NCBI GenBank assembly: GCA_027257055.1
Contig: JAPVLO010000073.1
Coordinates: 434,001-498,000, forward strand
DNA: 64,000 nt
DNA from: Cephalopachus bancanus
Taxonomy: Eukaryota > Chordata > Mammalia > Primates > Tarsiidae
Reading direction: 5' to 3'
Of the stretch, positions 36,106-46,496 are shown in pieces; the stretch's first letter is position 1, and each line of letters opens with the position of its first letter. The notes beneath the pieces were generated by a model that was given only the letters and a program-made list of their open reading frames with translations, was not told where the DNA came from and did not search any database. Position numbers and translations under genes: made by a program.

Positions 36106-36585
36106 TAGTACTGTAATTGATTGATTGTGTTGCTCTTCTTAAGAAGAGATCCATATATAAAGTATAGACTTTTAAAAACTTAGTTTAAAAACAGCTTTGT
36201 TTAAAATATCAAAAATGTGGCTATCAATAATGTAGATATTTTCTTCTAGGAGAAAAAAACTACACATGAAAATCATGATTTTTTGCTGGTACTCCAGCCC
36301 ACAAATGGATGTTGCATTAGTTACTATCACCCCTACTAGTGGTATAATAGAAGGACATGACAGCACAGGGCCAAAGCATGAAACTCCACATAAGCAAAAA
36401 GTCACTGGGCACCTAATGGTCTAATAGAAAGGAAAATGGAGAACAACCAAAAGCAATTTTCGTCTACTTTGCATTTATCCTTTGAGCAGAAATAGGACAT
36501 GATATTCATGATTTCATATTTTTAAAATGTATTGAATAATAATAATAGCAATAACAATGACATAAAGCATGATTATCAATGGCTT
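36106..36585. other. Unrecognised sequence
   Basis: No gene or named repeat recognised. Confidence 0.5.
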
Positions 36586-37182
36586 TGAGAGAGGAGATAG
36601 TCAAAAACTGGTTAGGCAGACAGAGAGGGAGGGTCTCGAGGAGACTTAACACCTGTAGAAACGCCGCCTGCACCACCCCCATCATATAATTGTTGGCTGA
36701 AAATGTGATTCGCGTGGATTAAGAACATTCTCTCAACCCAGGGTGTACTGCTAAAAAGGACTTTTTGCTGCTTAAATACAGGCACAGCAACCTCACTAAA
36801 TGTCCTTACTTGACCTTGGCTTATTATAATATCATTAGCACAGTATTTGCATTTCAGTTTTGCCCCATCCCCATGGGTTATTCTGTGGTACTTATGGGTG
36901 ATATTCAAGATAGAGTAACCTTGGTCAAGGTGCAATAAAAATTGGGTCTCAGGAAGTAAGGGGCAGATGAGATGTAAATGAGAGAAAGGCCCTCGCAAAA
37001 GATAAGATAAAAACCACAAACTCCTAGCGCCAGATTACCCATTTGGGGAGACCTCTCTTTTTCTGGAGAGCTGTGTTGCTTAATAAACTCCTTCTTTCAC
37101 TCACCCTTTTAGTGTCCGCATTCCTTAATCATCTTAGTCATGGGACAAGAACCCGAGGTTGCTGGTTTAAGCTCCTACAACA
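36586..37182 (+). mobile_element. Solo LTR of an ERV1 (gammaretrovirus-like) endogenous retrovirus
   Basis: An approximately 597-base block begins TGAGAGAGGAG and ends ACA. A four-base flank GCTT (left) and GTTT (right) is consistent with a decayed 4-bp target duplication. It has an LTR layout: a U3-like part, an A/T-rich TATA-like 'gataagataaaa' near 37001, and a poly(A) signal AATAAA at 37082-37087 followed by a pyrimidine-rich stretch. Near its end is 'gggacaagaacccgagg', typical of ERV1 U5 ends. No gag, pol or env sequence lies on either side, so it is a solo LTR. Small frames inside it are not viral genes. Confidence 0.75.
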
Positions 37183-37334
37183 GTTTCTACTGTTTAAAAC
37201 ATTGACATTACAACACTACCAACGAAGTATTGCTGCAAAAAGTAAATTGACCCTGAGCCTAACCATTAAATCTAACTACCAATTTAAAGGAAATGCAGAA
37301 AATATTATGGGACATCAGAAAGATCTAGTCAACC

Positions 37335-37820
37335 AAATCAATCACTCCTATATTCATTGCAACTTTATTCACAATATCCAAGATATGGAAGAATGGATAC
37401 AGAAATGTAGTAAATGTAGTACATAGTGGAATACTATCAGCCATAAACAGAATGAAATCCAGTCACTTGCAAGAACATGGATAAACCTGAAGGATATTAT
37501 GATAAATGAAATAAACCAGGCAAATATTGCATGATCTCACTCACATGTCGAATTTTTTAAAAATGATCTCATAGAAGTAGAGAGTCGAATGGTGGTTATC
37601 AAAGGCTGGAGGTGGAGTAGCATTTGGAAACACATTGATCAAAGGATACAAAGTTGCAGTTTGAAAGAACAAGTTCAAGACAGCTAATGTACAAGACAGT
37701 AACTATAATTAATAATATACTGTATTCTTGAAAAATGCTAGAAAAGTGGATGCAAAATGTTCTCACCACAAAAATGATAACTATGAGGTAATGCATGTTA
37801 ATTAACTAGATTGAACCATT
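37335..37820 (+). repeat. Old L1 3' end (ORF2 tail and 3'UTR)
   Basis: Plus-strand blocks: 'tattcattgcaactttattc' (37351), 'gatatggaagaatggataca' (37382), 'tggaatactatcagccataa' (37427), 'gcaagaacatggataaacct' (37470), 'aaataaaccaggcaaatatt' (37508). After these come 'ggtggttatcaaaggctgga' (37591) and a 3'UTR ending in a TA/TG simple repeat. Decayed. Confidence 0.8.
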
Positions 37821-37821
37821 T

Positions 37822-37848
37822 TATATATATATATATATATACATATAT

Positions 37849-37898
<50 letters not shown>
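37822..37898 (+). repeat. (TA)n-(TG)n microsatellite
   Basis: TA units 37822-37850 with an 'acatatat' break, then about 24 TG units to 37898. It lies at the 3' end of the old L1, probably grown from its tail. Confidence 0.97.
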
Positions 37899-37899
<1 letters not shown>

Positions 37900-38959
37900 T
37901 CCCCTTGGGATCCACTCTTATGGAAGAGAAGGAAAAGAATCAGGGTAGGTCGGAGTGAGAGGGTGTGCATTATGAGTCAGGCTGCACAAGACAAAGAGAA
38001 TCCCTAAGCAAAAATTGCCTGTTGGAGTATATAACTCTGCTTGTGGAATTTCCCTTAACTATGGCCAGAAATAGTGATGGATAAAACAATATATTTTAAA
38101 ATAATAAAAGTTTTTGTAATAGCTGTATATAAAGGACCATGAAATATTTAATTTTTCTACAAAAATTCCAAATTCTAAGAATGTGTGTGTGTGTGTATGT
38201 GTGTGTGACACACATACATACACAAACACAAAAAAACAACACTTAGCACCCTCCTTGTGTCTGTCTCACAGTTAGGGGTCTCCAACAGGACTCATTCAAA
38301 TATAGTAACCATATAACTATATTTAAGACTTCTACATGATAAAATAACTAAACCATCATCCATGAGACATTCTCTCCTGCTTTCTTTGATTCCTGAAAGT
38401 TTACAAGCAGAGCAAGCTATCAGCTCCAGGAAAATGTTTTGCCTTTATCTGGGGCTTTAAACTTATTTAACAATATTGAGTCGCCCTGATATTTTTACCC
38501 CTGTCTTACATGTGCAGTCTACCCCTTCTAGTATGAGGAATAATCTATTTAAGAGAAAAGAACAAAAGAAAAATAAAAGTTGTACAGTTCCACCTGCTAT
38601 TTTTAATCTAAGTTAGACTCAAAACGTCTGAAAAACAAACAGATAATTTTGAAAAATGCTAAAAGCAACAAAATGTGCTTGCAGGTGTAGAAGTAATAAG
38701 ATGAAAAAAAAAGGCAAATGGTTGGGGAACTTGTCTGATATTAAATTTTTCAAAATCTCCAATTTGTTCCTGAGGCTATCCTTAGAGATACACAAAACTA
38801 TACAATATTTATCAAAAAGTATACATTACTCTTTGTAAAATTTCAACATTTCCTTTCACAATTTGAGTTTAACAAAATGATCTCTAGACTAACAACACAA
38901 TAATGTCATTAGATAATTTCTTTTGTTTCTATTTCTGTGATTTTTCACAACTGCAGAGT
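37899..38959. other. Unrecognised sequence with a GT/CA inverted simple repeat
   Basis: No gene. At 38181-38232 a GT-rich run is followed directly by an ACACACATACATACACA run, so the two strands of one simple repeat face each other and could form a hairpin. Confidence 0.5.
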
Positions 38960-39650
38960 TTGTATTATATTTTCGAAGCTCGATTCTTTGAAAAAAAATC
39001 AAGTGTAATCTTTATCCTTGTTATTTTATAAGCTATTTCCCCCACATCCTCCACTGGCTTCTTTCAAAATTTTCTCTTGGCATTTATTTTTGTAAACTTG
39101 AATATGTTATGCTTAGGTATAGATTTTCCTTTGTAGGAACTACTTGGTATTCTCTAAACTTCTGGGATCTGTTGCTTGGTGTCTGTCACTAATTGTGGAA
39201 AATTTTTAGCCATTATAACCTCAAGTATGTCTTCTGTTTCTTTCTCCTTGTCTTCCCTTCTAATTCCCTCCCACCCATCCCAAAATTTCTTAAATATTCT
39301 GGTTAGGGTTTGTTTTTGTTTTGATTTTTTCTTTGTTTTTTTTCTCTCTTTATTTTTAAGTTTTGGAAGTTGCCACTACATATCTGCAAGCTCAATTACT
39401 CTTTCCTTGGCTTTATTCAGTCTACTGACAAACTCATCAAAGGTATTCTTCATTTGTGTTACAGTGATTTTTATTTCTAGCATTTTCTTTTGATTCTTTC
39501 TTAGATTTTTCACCTATCTGGTTACATTATCCATTTGTTCATGCACGTTGTCCACTGAGATTATCAGTATGCAAAGAATTGGTTTTTTCTGAAGAATTTA
39601 TCTAAGTTGTTGAATTTCAGTTATTTTCTTGTTGTAGGGATGGGAGTCAC
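38960..39650 (-). repeat. Old L1 5'UTR/ORF1 region (L1M/HAL1-type)
   Basis: T-rich on the plus strand. Reverse-oriented blocks include 'tgtggaaaatttttagccat' (39195), 'tatgtcttctgtttctttct' (39225) and 'tgtccactgagattatcagt' (39550). This is the usual order of the old L1 ORF1-region read backwards. A related copy is at 55870-56560. Confidence 0.6.
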
Positions 39651-39666
39651 TACTTCCAATGTCTTT

Positions 39667-39960
39667 TTTTTAAGTCAGGGTCTCGCTCTGTCACCCAGGC
39701 TGAAAGGCTGGAGTGCAGTGGCATGATCACAGCTCACTGCAGCTTCAACTTCCTGAGCTTAGATGACCCTTCCACCTCAGACTCTCAAGTAGCTAGGATC
39801 AGAGGTGCATACCACCACACCCAGCTAATTTTTGGATTTTTTAAAATAGAGACGAGTTCTTGCTATGTTGCCTGGGCTGGTCTCAAACTCCTGGGTTCCA
39901 GCAATCCTCCCATCTCGATCTCCAAAGTGCTGGATTTGTAGGTATGAGCCACCAGCCTTG
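39667..39960 (-). mobile_element. AluJ-like dimer (old)
   Basis: Reverse Alu with 'gtctcgctctgtcacccagg', 'ggagtgcagtggcatgatca' and a left arm 'tctcaaactcctgggttcca'. These are the ancestral J-type sequences rather than the lineage-specific 'cggccaccgcagcctcgacc' type. An imperfect direct repeat (ACTTCCAATGTCTTT at 39652 / ACTTCCAAGCTCTTT at 39961) flanks it. Confidence 0.9.
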
Positions 39961-40009
39961 ACTTCCAAGCTCTTTACATGGCAGATCACAAGCTGCAGTA
40001 TATAAGAAT

Positions 40010-40080
40010 TCTAGCTGTCCCCACATTCTCACCAATGTTTGCTATTATTAGTTTTTATTATTTTGAAAATACTCAGACTT
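40010..40080 (-). repeat. Possible old L1 ORF2 scrap
   Basis: 'gtccccacattctcaccaat' (40017) resembles the reversed L1 ORF2 block CTCCACATCCTCACCAGCA. Too short to be sure. Confidence 0.4.
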
Positions 40081-40644
40081 TAATATAACTCAGCAGTTGA
40101 GCGTATATACCTTACTTCTTCCACTGACCACTTTCTTGACTCGTTTCCATCCCTCAAAATCATTTTCCATGTGGTTCCCTCTTGAATGATTATTTATAAG
40201 TCAGATGCATGTTCTCTAAACCTTTATACCTTCTCTAAGGAAAACTGGTATGCACTGGCAACGTGTATAGTTAATATTACCTTGAGCAAAGAACCCATCA
40301 TACAGGTAATTATGTTTATGTACTTTCAGAGTAACACTACTCCTGTGATAATCTACAAATTAGTTATGCTCTTGGTCACACTGATAGACAGAATCACCTA
40401 CAGGAAACACAAACTCAATCCACTCATATTTGAGCAAACATGAGCTCTGTGAGATAAGGCTAGTAACAATTTGTTAGAGCTTCAATTTGCTTAACTAAAA
40501 TATGGAAAGAATAATAAGTTTCTCACATTATCTGAGAGAAGATAATATATACTACACACCTGATCAAGCATCCATCATTTTATATCACCATTTTATAGCT
40601 AATAAGTAAGTGACAGCTATTTTGTTATCATGCCTAACTCTTTT

Positions 40645-40937
40645 ATTTTATTTATTTATTTATTTATTTGAAGTCTCACTCTGTCACCCAGACTGGAGTG
40701 CAGTGGCTGCTCCCGGCCACTGCAGCCTTGACCTGCTGAGCTCCGTCCTTTCGCCTCAGCCTTCCAAGTAGCTGGAACTACAGGCGTGCGCTACCATGCC
40801 TGGCTAATTTTTGATTTATTGTATAGGTGAGGTCTCGCCAAGTTGCCCAGGCGGGTCTCGAACCCATGGGCTTAGGCAATCCACTTACCTCAGCCTCCCA
40901 AAGCTCTGGGATTACAGGCTGAGCCACAAGCCTGGCT
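40645..40937 (-). mobile_element. Alu dimer, long left-arm form
   Basis: Reverse Alu with a (TTTA)n tail (40645-40669). A 16-bp direct repeat with one mismatch flanks it (CATGCCTAACTCTTTT at 40629-40644, CATACCTAACTCTTTT at 40938-40953). A few bases of the right arm ('gctccg..tcctttcgcc') are deleted. Confidence 0.94.
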
Positions 40938-40953
40938 CATACCTAACTCTTTT

Positions 40954-41540
40954 CCATGCTTGTAAATATTATTTTTAATTGACCACAGATTAAAGATTTT
41001 ACGGCTGTACTCTGAGTTTGTAACTTATTTACCCATGAGTTTACTAATTTTCAGGTGGTCCCAGGCTAGCAGCAGTTTTCTCTCTTCCACAAAGCTAAAT
41101 CTAGGCTCTTTTAAAAGATAATACTCTCATTTCTCTTTCCACAATAAGATTGTTTCCCACTTTGGCAAATAGTTAAATACTTAAGGCAGACTTTTCAGCC
41201 TTCTCTTGTGCTGATAAAAATTCACACAAGTCTTATGACTCCCATTTGGGCTCTATGGAGAGCAGAAAACATCTCTCTCCCTCACTTGTCATGTCTTTCC
41301 AGGGGATGCCTCCAATAGCATGCACCAACATCCAGTGGGCTCCCCTTAATGTAACCTTTGTGGCAAATAAGTGTCAGAAACATTCACTATGTTTGGATCC
41401 TTCTATACCTTTTTCTCTAACAGATAGGCCAAAACCCTGCTAGAGAAAAATTCACAAGCAAGGAGTATATCTCATTCCCAACTCTGTGACATTGACAATG
41501 TCCGGCCATTCACATGAGGCTAGAACCTATGAGTTTCACT
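40954..41540. other. Unrecognised sequence
   Basis: No gene or named repeat. The last part (from 41541) is the source of the duplicated patch at 43266. Confidence 0.5.
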
Positions 41541-41634
41541 TAGACAATGAACATTAATTACAACTAGTACTGCATAATCATTCATTTGGCACTATAGTGA
41601 TTTGAATGTTGACACCCCCTCCAAAATTCATGTT
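41541..41634 (+). repeat. Source copy of a 94-bp dispersed duplication
   Basis: About 50 bases of LTR flank plus the first 45 bases of the MaLR LTR. It is nearly identical to 43266-43357, including the shared run from 'tgcataatcattcatttggc' through 'actatagtgatttgaatgtt'. Confidence 0.9.
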
Positions 41635-41981
41635 GAAATTTAATCCTCAATGCAGCAGTGTTAAGAAGTGAGGCCTTTAGGAGGTGATTAAGCCATGAGG
41701 GCTCTGCCATATGAATGAATTAAAGACTCTATAAAAAGGGTGAGGAAAATAACTAGGCATGTTGCCCTTCCTTCTATTCCTTCTGTCATAGAGTCTGTCC
41801 CCTCCAGAGGATGCGTTTAAGGCACCATCTTAGAAACAGAGACATTCACCACAGACATCCAACCTACTGGCACCTTGATCTTTAACTTCTCAGTCTCCAA
41901 AACTGTAAAAAATAAATTCTCTTCCTTATAAATTACCTAATCTTCAGTATTGTGTTATAGCAGCACATACAAATTAAGACA
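41590..41981 (+). mobile_element. MaLR LTR (MST/MLT1-type), essentially complete
   Basis: Starts 'cactatagtgatttgaatgt' and includes 'tcatgttgaaatttaatcct', 'gaggtgattaagccatgagg', 'caccttgatctttaacttct', an 'aataaattct' poly(A) signal region near 41910 and an end 'gttatagcagcacat...aagaca'. The length of about 390 bases fits a solo LTR of this family. No internal retroviral sequence adjoins it. Confidence 0.85.
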
Positions 41982-42361
41982 AGTCCTTAACTCACATATA
42001 GACCTATACTGTTGCTCAGTTTTTCTGTCTGAGATCTTATACCTCAAGGTCAGCAACCACTTCTTACATGTCTTTATGTTTCTACAATCTCTAATGCATG
42101 AATATGCATATGTCAGTTGCTCAATTTATATTAGTACTAATTAGTATTTTATTACCAAATTATTTAATAAAATAACAGACATATACTCAAACCTAAAATA
42201 CACTGTGCCTCAGTAATGTAAACTTGAGTTTAGTCCATGTTCTTTACTTATAAAATATTCCCAATATTTTGGTCCTCTAAGGCTACATTACTTCTATATT
42301 TTCTTGAAGAACAACAACAAGGTATCTTCATAGATATATTTTTCTAATATACACAGAACAA

Positions 42362-42582
42362 CTTCTAACATTTATTGGTTACTGATCGTGTACCAGGCCC
42401 TCTTCTAAGCATTTCATGTATTTACTCACTTTTACAGTTCTGTGAGATGAGTATTGTTGTTACTTTGCAGATGGAAAATCTAAGACTATTAAATAACTTG
42501 TAAAATATCACTCAAGTATCAAGTGGCAAACCCAAGGATCTGATTTCAGAGCCTAGTGCTTCGACTATCTTATGTTGCCTCT
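42362..42582 (+). repeat. MIR SINE
   Basis: Order of blocks: 'catttattggttactgatcg', 'taccaggccctcttctaagc', 'tgtgagatgagtattgttgt', 'cagatggaaaatctaagact', 'aacccaaggatctgatttca'. This is the MIR consensus order and it is nearly full length. Confidence 0.88.
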
Positions 42583-43265
42583 TGATTCAGTGTATCCTGG
42601 GACATTTAAATATATCAAATACACACCTAATGTGGCTTTTCCAAAAATAATATTTCCATTACTAAAATATCTTGAGTAAGATATTGTTGTATGCTGTCGC
42701 ACAACAGCAGACTTTTCAAATACCAACCTGAAAACTTTACAAGCAGGTCAGTCCTTGTAATGTTCTTTCATGACTGTTTTCTACTGTTCTTTCAGCTGAG
42801 GTCATCCCAATGTAACTAAATAAAAACTCACTGACTACTTAGAGGTAGCAATTTGTTGTTGTAGTTTGTTTTATTTGGGAATCAAGAGGTATATGTGCAG
42901 GTTTCTTACATAGGTATATTGTGTGATGGTGAGGTTTGGGCTTCTAATGAATGTGTCACAGAAATAGTGAGCAAAATGGCCAATAAGCAGATTTTAAAAT
43001 CTTGCCCTTCTCCTCCCCTGTCCCTTTTAGGAGTCCCCAATATATGTTATTCCCATCTTTAGGTCTGGTGTACCCGGTGTTTAGCTCCCAGTATTTAGTT
43101 TTCTATTTCTACATTAATTTACTTAGAATAATGGCTTCCAGCAGTATACATGTTGCTGCAAAAGACAGGATTTTATTTTTGTTTCACTTTTTTTAATGGC
43201 TGTGTTGCATTCCATGGTGTATATGTTCCAAATTTTCCTTATCCAATTAATCATTGATGGGCATC

Positions 43266-43357
43266 TAGACGATGAACATTACTTACAACTAATAATGCAT
43301 AATCATTCATTTGGCACTATAGTGATTTGAATGTTGATATCCCCTTAAAATTCATGT
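43266..43357 (+). repeat. Recipient copy of the 94-bp dispersed duplication
   Basis: It interrupts the old L1 between 'gatgggcatc' and 'tttttgctattgtaaaaagt'. It matches 41541-41634 with about seven differences and one small gap. The L1 equivalent bases (about a dozen) are absent. Confidence 0.9.
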
Positions 43358-43764
43358 TTTTGCTATTGTAAAAAGTGCTGTGATAAACATATGAGTTCAG
43401 GTGTCTTCTTAGTAGAAAAATGTGTGCTCATCTGGGTATATACCTATTAGTAGTTGGATTGCTGGGTTGAATGTTAAATCTATTTTTAGTTCTTTGAGAA
43501 ATCTTCAAGTTGCTTTCTACAAGGTCTGAACTAGCTTACATTCCATCAACAATATAGAAAGTCTCCTTTTCTCTACAACCTCACTATCTGCTTTATTTTT
43601 GACTTATTAATAATAGCTATTATGACTGGTGTGAAATAGCATCTAATCGTGGTTTTGATTTACATTTTTCTGATGATTAGTGATATTGAATTTTTTTCAT
43701 GTGTATTGACTGCTTGTATTTCTTCTTTTGAGAAGAGCCTGTTCATGTCCTTTGCCTACTTTTT

Positions 43765-44206
43765 TTAAGATGTGGGGTGTAATTCAGGGTTAGGTACATA
43801 AGTGGTCATCATACAGGTAGTTTGGGCTTTCCTTTGGTCCCCACTTTGACCAGTTTGAGATTAGGTACCCTTATTGATGTTATGTGCCCCCCTCCCTCTA
43901 CTGGCTGTGTTTCCCCTACTGTCAATCTCTTTCTTATAGTGATATTATAAATGTTCAGGGTCCACTTATGAGTGAGTATCATTGCAGCATTATTCACAAT
44001 AGCAAAAACATGGAACCAACTGCCTGCCTATCAGAAGTGGACTGGATAAAAAAAAAATACGGTACATATACACAATGGAATATTACACAGCCATAAATAA
44101 GGAAACAATTATGGACTTTGCAGCAACTTGGATGGATTTAAAGTCTATAATACTCAGTGATCTATCACAGAAACAAAGATCTGAGTACCACATGTTCTCA
44201 CTCACA
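43765..44206 (-). mobile_element. 5'-inverted (twin-primed) L1 insertion
   Basis: The left part 43765-43976 is a reversed L1 3'UTR. The right part 43977-44206 is ORF2 tail in forward orientation ('attcacaatagcaaaaacat', 'tacggtacatatacacaatg', then residues MEYYTAINKETIMDFAATWM). The two parts meet at neighbouring points of the L1 map (the CTCACTCAT block), as expected for twin priming. Flanking copies TGCCTACTTTTT (43753-43764) and TGCCAACTTTTT (44207-44218) are the TSD. Inserted inside the older L1. Confidence 0.9.
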
Positions 44207-44240
44207 TGCCAACTTTTTAATAGGATTGTTTTTCTTCTCC

Positions 44241-44531
44241 TTTTTTTTTTTTTTTTTTGAGTTGGAGTCTCACTCTGTCGCCCAGAATGGAGTGCAGTGG
44301 CCGCTCCCGGCCACCGCAGCCTCAACCTGCTGGGCTCCGGCGATCCTTCTGCCTCAGCCTTCCGAGTAGCCAGAATTACAGGTATGCGCTACCATGCCCG
44401 GCTGATTTTTTGATTTATTGTAGAGATGAGGTCTCGCTGCCCAGGCAGGTCTCGAACCCGCGGGCTCAGGTAATCCACTCACCTCAGCCTCCCAAAGGTG
44501 CAGGATTACAGGCTGAGCCACTAAGCCCGGC
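44241..44531 (-). mobile_element. Alu dimer, short left-arm form
   Basis: Reverse Alu with an 18-base poly-T start (44241-44258) and direct repeats TTCTTCTCC at 44232-44240 and 44532-44540. The left arm has the 'gtctcgctgcccagg' form, which lacks five bases. It sits at the edge of the old L1. Confidence 0.95.
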
Positions 44532-44736
44532 TTCTTCTCCATTTTTTAAAGTTCAATTTTTTTACATGACTGTGAATTTGTCTTTCTCCCACTAAGATCC
44601 AATCAAAGCACATATTCCCTGAACTAAAGGATATTTAACCACCAGCAATGTATGGACTCATTGCTGCCACATAAAGCTTGTAAAATGAGACAGCAGAGAG
44701 GGGGAACATTCACTCAAAGCCTCCTCATGTGCTCTA

Positions 44737-44892
44737 TAGCTCAACCACTCAGAGTGTGCTTTGCGGACCATCAGCATAGCATTACCTGGAAACTTGTTAG
44801 AAATGAGGAACCTCAGGCCCCTCCCACACCTATTGAATCTTCATTTTATCAAAATCCCAAATAATTTCAATACTTATTAAGTTTTGAGAATA
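44737..44892 (+). mobile_element. MER20-like nonautonomous hAT-Charlie element
   Basis: Blocks: 'actcagagtgtgctttgcgg', 'accatcagcatagcattacc', 'tggaaacttgttagaaatga', 'ggaacctcaggcccctccca', and the end 'gttttgagaa'. They follow the MER20 consensus pattern. The right half is degraded. Confidence 0.8.
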
Positions 44893-45183
44893 GCTATTCT
44901 ATTGACAATACCTGAAGCAGCACATTAGATATTCCCTGGAGCAGGGAACACTGTCAGCATTAGGCCCAAGGAAATGAGTAAATTGCAATAGTGGTCACCA
45001 ATATTTTTGAGCATGCACCACAATAAGCATAATTTTTTGGCATAAATGAATAATTTATGTATGTTTTTTATAAATTAGATACCTGGATTACTGTAACAAT
45101 ATATTTTATATATTGTAAAAGCATGCACAAATTAGAAATGGAAAAGAATGAGGTAAAGACAAACCAATAAATAACAGTGCTAT
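44893..45183. other. Unrecognised sequence
   Basis: Nothing identifiable before the L1. Confidence 0.5.
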
Positions 45184-45240
45184 ATTTAAACAGTTGAAAA
45201 CACACATGAATCAACCCAAAAATCAAAAGAAAGACAACAA

Positions 45241-46145
45241 ATGGAACAACAACAACTCTATAAGAGCCTCATAACAGGGGTAAACTCTCACATGTCAATA
45301 ATTAGTCTGAAAGTGAATGGACTAAATGCACTACTGAAAAGACATAGAATGGCAAAATGGATAAAATATCATGAGGCAACAATATATTGTCTCCAAGAGA
45401 CTCATCTCACCAGAAAGGACACTCACAAACTCAAAGTAAGAGGATAGTAAGCAAAATTTCAGGTGAATGGAACACAAAAGAAAGCAGGAGTTGTGATCCT
45501 AATATCAGAAAAAATACACTTTAAGCTATCAAAAATTTAAAAAGATACAGAAGGTCACTATATAATGATAAAAGGTCCAATCCATCAACAAGAAATATCC
45601 ATCTTAAATATATGTGCACCCAACATAGGAGCACCAACTTTCATAAAGCAGCTTCTAGGCAAACTTCAAAAAGATATTGACTCTAACACTATCATAACTG
45701 GGGACTTTAATACCCCACTCACAACCCTAGACAGATCATCAAGACAAAAAATCAGCAAGGGAATCCAGAACCTCAATGTGACTCTTGACCAAATGGATTT
45801 AATTGATACCTACAGAACACTTCACCCAACGACCGTAGAATACACATTCAACTCAACACCACATAGAATGTACTCTAAGATCAACCACACATTTTTGGCC
45901 ATAAATCAAGCATAAACAAATTTCATAGGACTGAAATTTTGCCATGCACCTTCTCAGACCACAGTAGAATAAAAATAAATATCAACACCAACAAAGTTCC
46001 CCCAAAACTCACAAAGATATGGACACTAAACAGCATGATGCTAAGCAACTCCTGGGTCAACATGGAAATCGAAACAAGATTAAAAGATACCTGGAAACAA
46101 ATGAAAAGAAGAAACATCTTGCCAAGACCTCTGGGATACCATTAA
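45241..46145 (+). pseudogene. L1 ORF2 endonuclease domain (broken)
   Basis: Plus-strand frames: 'SHMSIISLKVNGLNALLKRH' and 'CLQETHLTRKDTHKLKVRG' (45241-45447), then 'IHQQEISILNICAPNIGAPT', 'SNTIITGDFNTPLTTLDRSS' and 'MDLIDTYRTLHPTTVEYTF' (45565-45915), then 'FSDHSRIKININ' (45939 on). By family knowledge the Asn of VNGLN, the Glu of QETH, the GDFN pair and the SDHS His are kept. The Asp of SKIDHI is changed to Asn here (SKINHTF). At least two frame breaks and stops lie between segments, so no full endonuclease can be made. Confidence 0.88.
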
Positions 46146-46496
46146 AGTAGTATGAAGAGCAGAATTCATATCTCTACAAACACACATGAAGAAAATGGAA
46201 AGATCACAACTTAACAGACTAGCAAGTCACTTAAAGATGCTGGAAAAGCAAGACCACCAAAACCTTAACTTCACCAGAAGAATCCAGATCACCAAAATAA
46301 AAGCCCCAAACCGGGACATAGAAGACAAAAAGATAATACAAAAAGTCAATGAAACAAAAAGCTAGTTCTTTGAAAGGATAAGCAAGATTAATGGTCCTCT
46401 AGCTAGACTGACCAAGAAAAAGACAGAAAACCCAAATAAATTCAATCAGAAACACAAAAGATAAAGTCACAACTGACTCTGAAGAAATACAAGATT

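Larger units (their letters stand above)
42858..44237 (-). repeat. L1MA/L1P-age L1, 3'UTR and ORF2 end, interrupted by a younger L1
   Basis: Minus-strand L1. The 3'UTR (42858-43090) has 'atgtgcaggtttcttacata' and 'ttcccatctttaggtctggt'. The ORF2 end (43090-43763) has 'taatggcttccagcagtata', 'tattagtagttggattgctg' and 'tctgatgattagtgatattg'. It continues at 44208-44237 ('actttttaataggattgttt') beyond the younger L1. At 43266-43357 a foreign 92-bp patch replaces about a dozen bases of L1. Confidence 0.85.

Noticed and set aside
36612..37019. 135-codon minus-strand frame as a viral or host gene
   Set aside because: It lies inside the ERV1-type solo LTR, antisense to it, with no gag/pol/env similarity.
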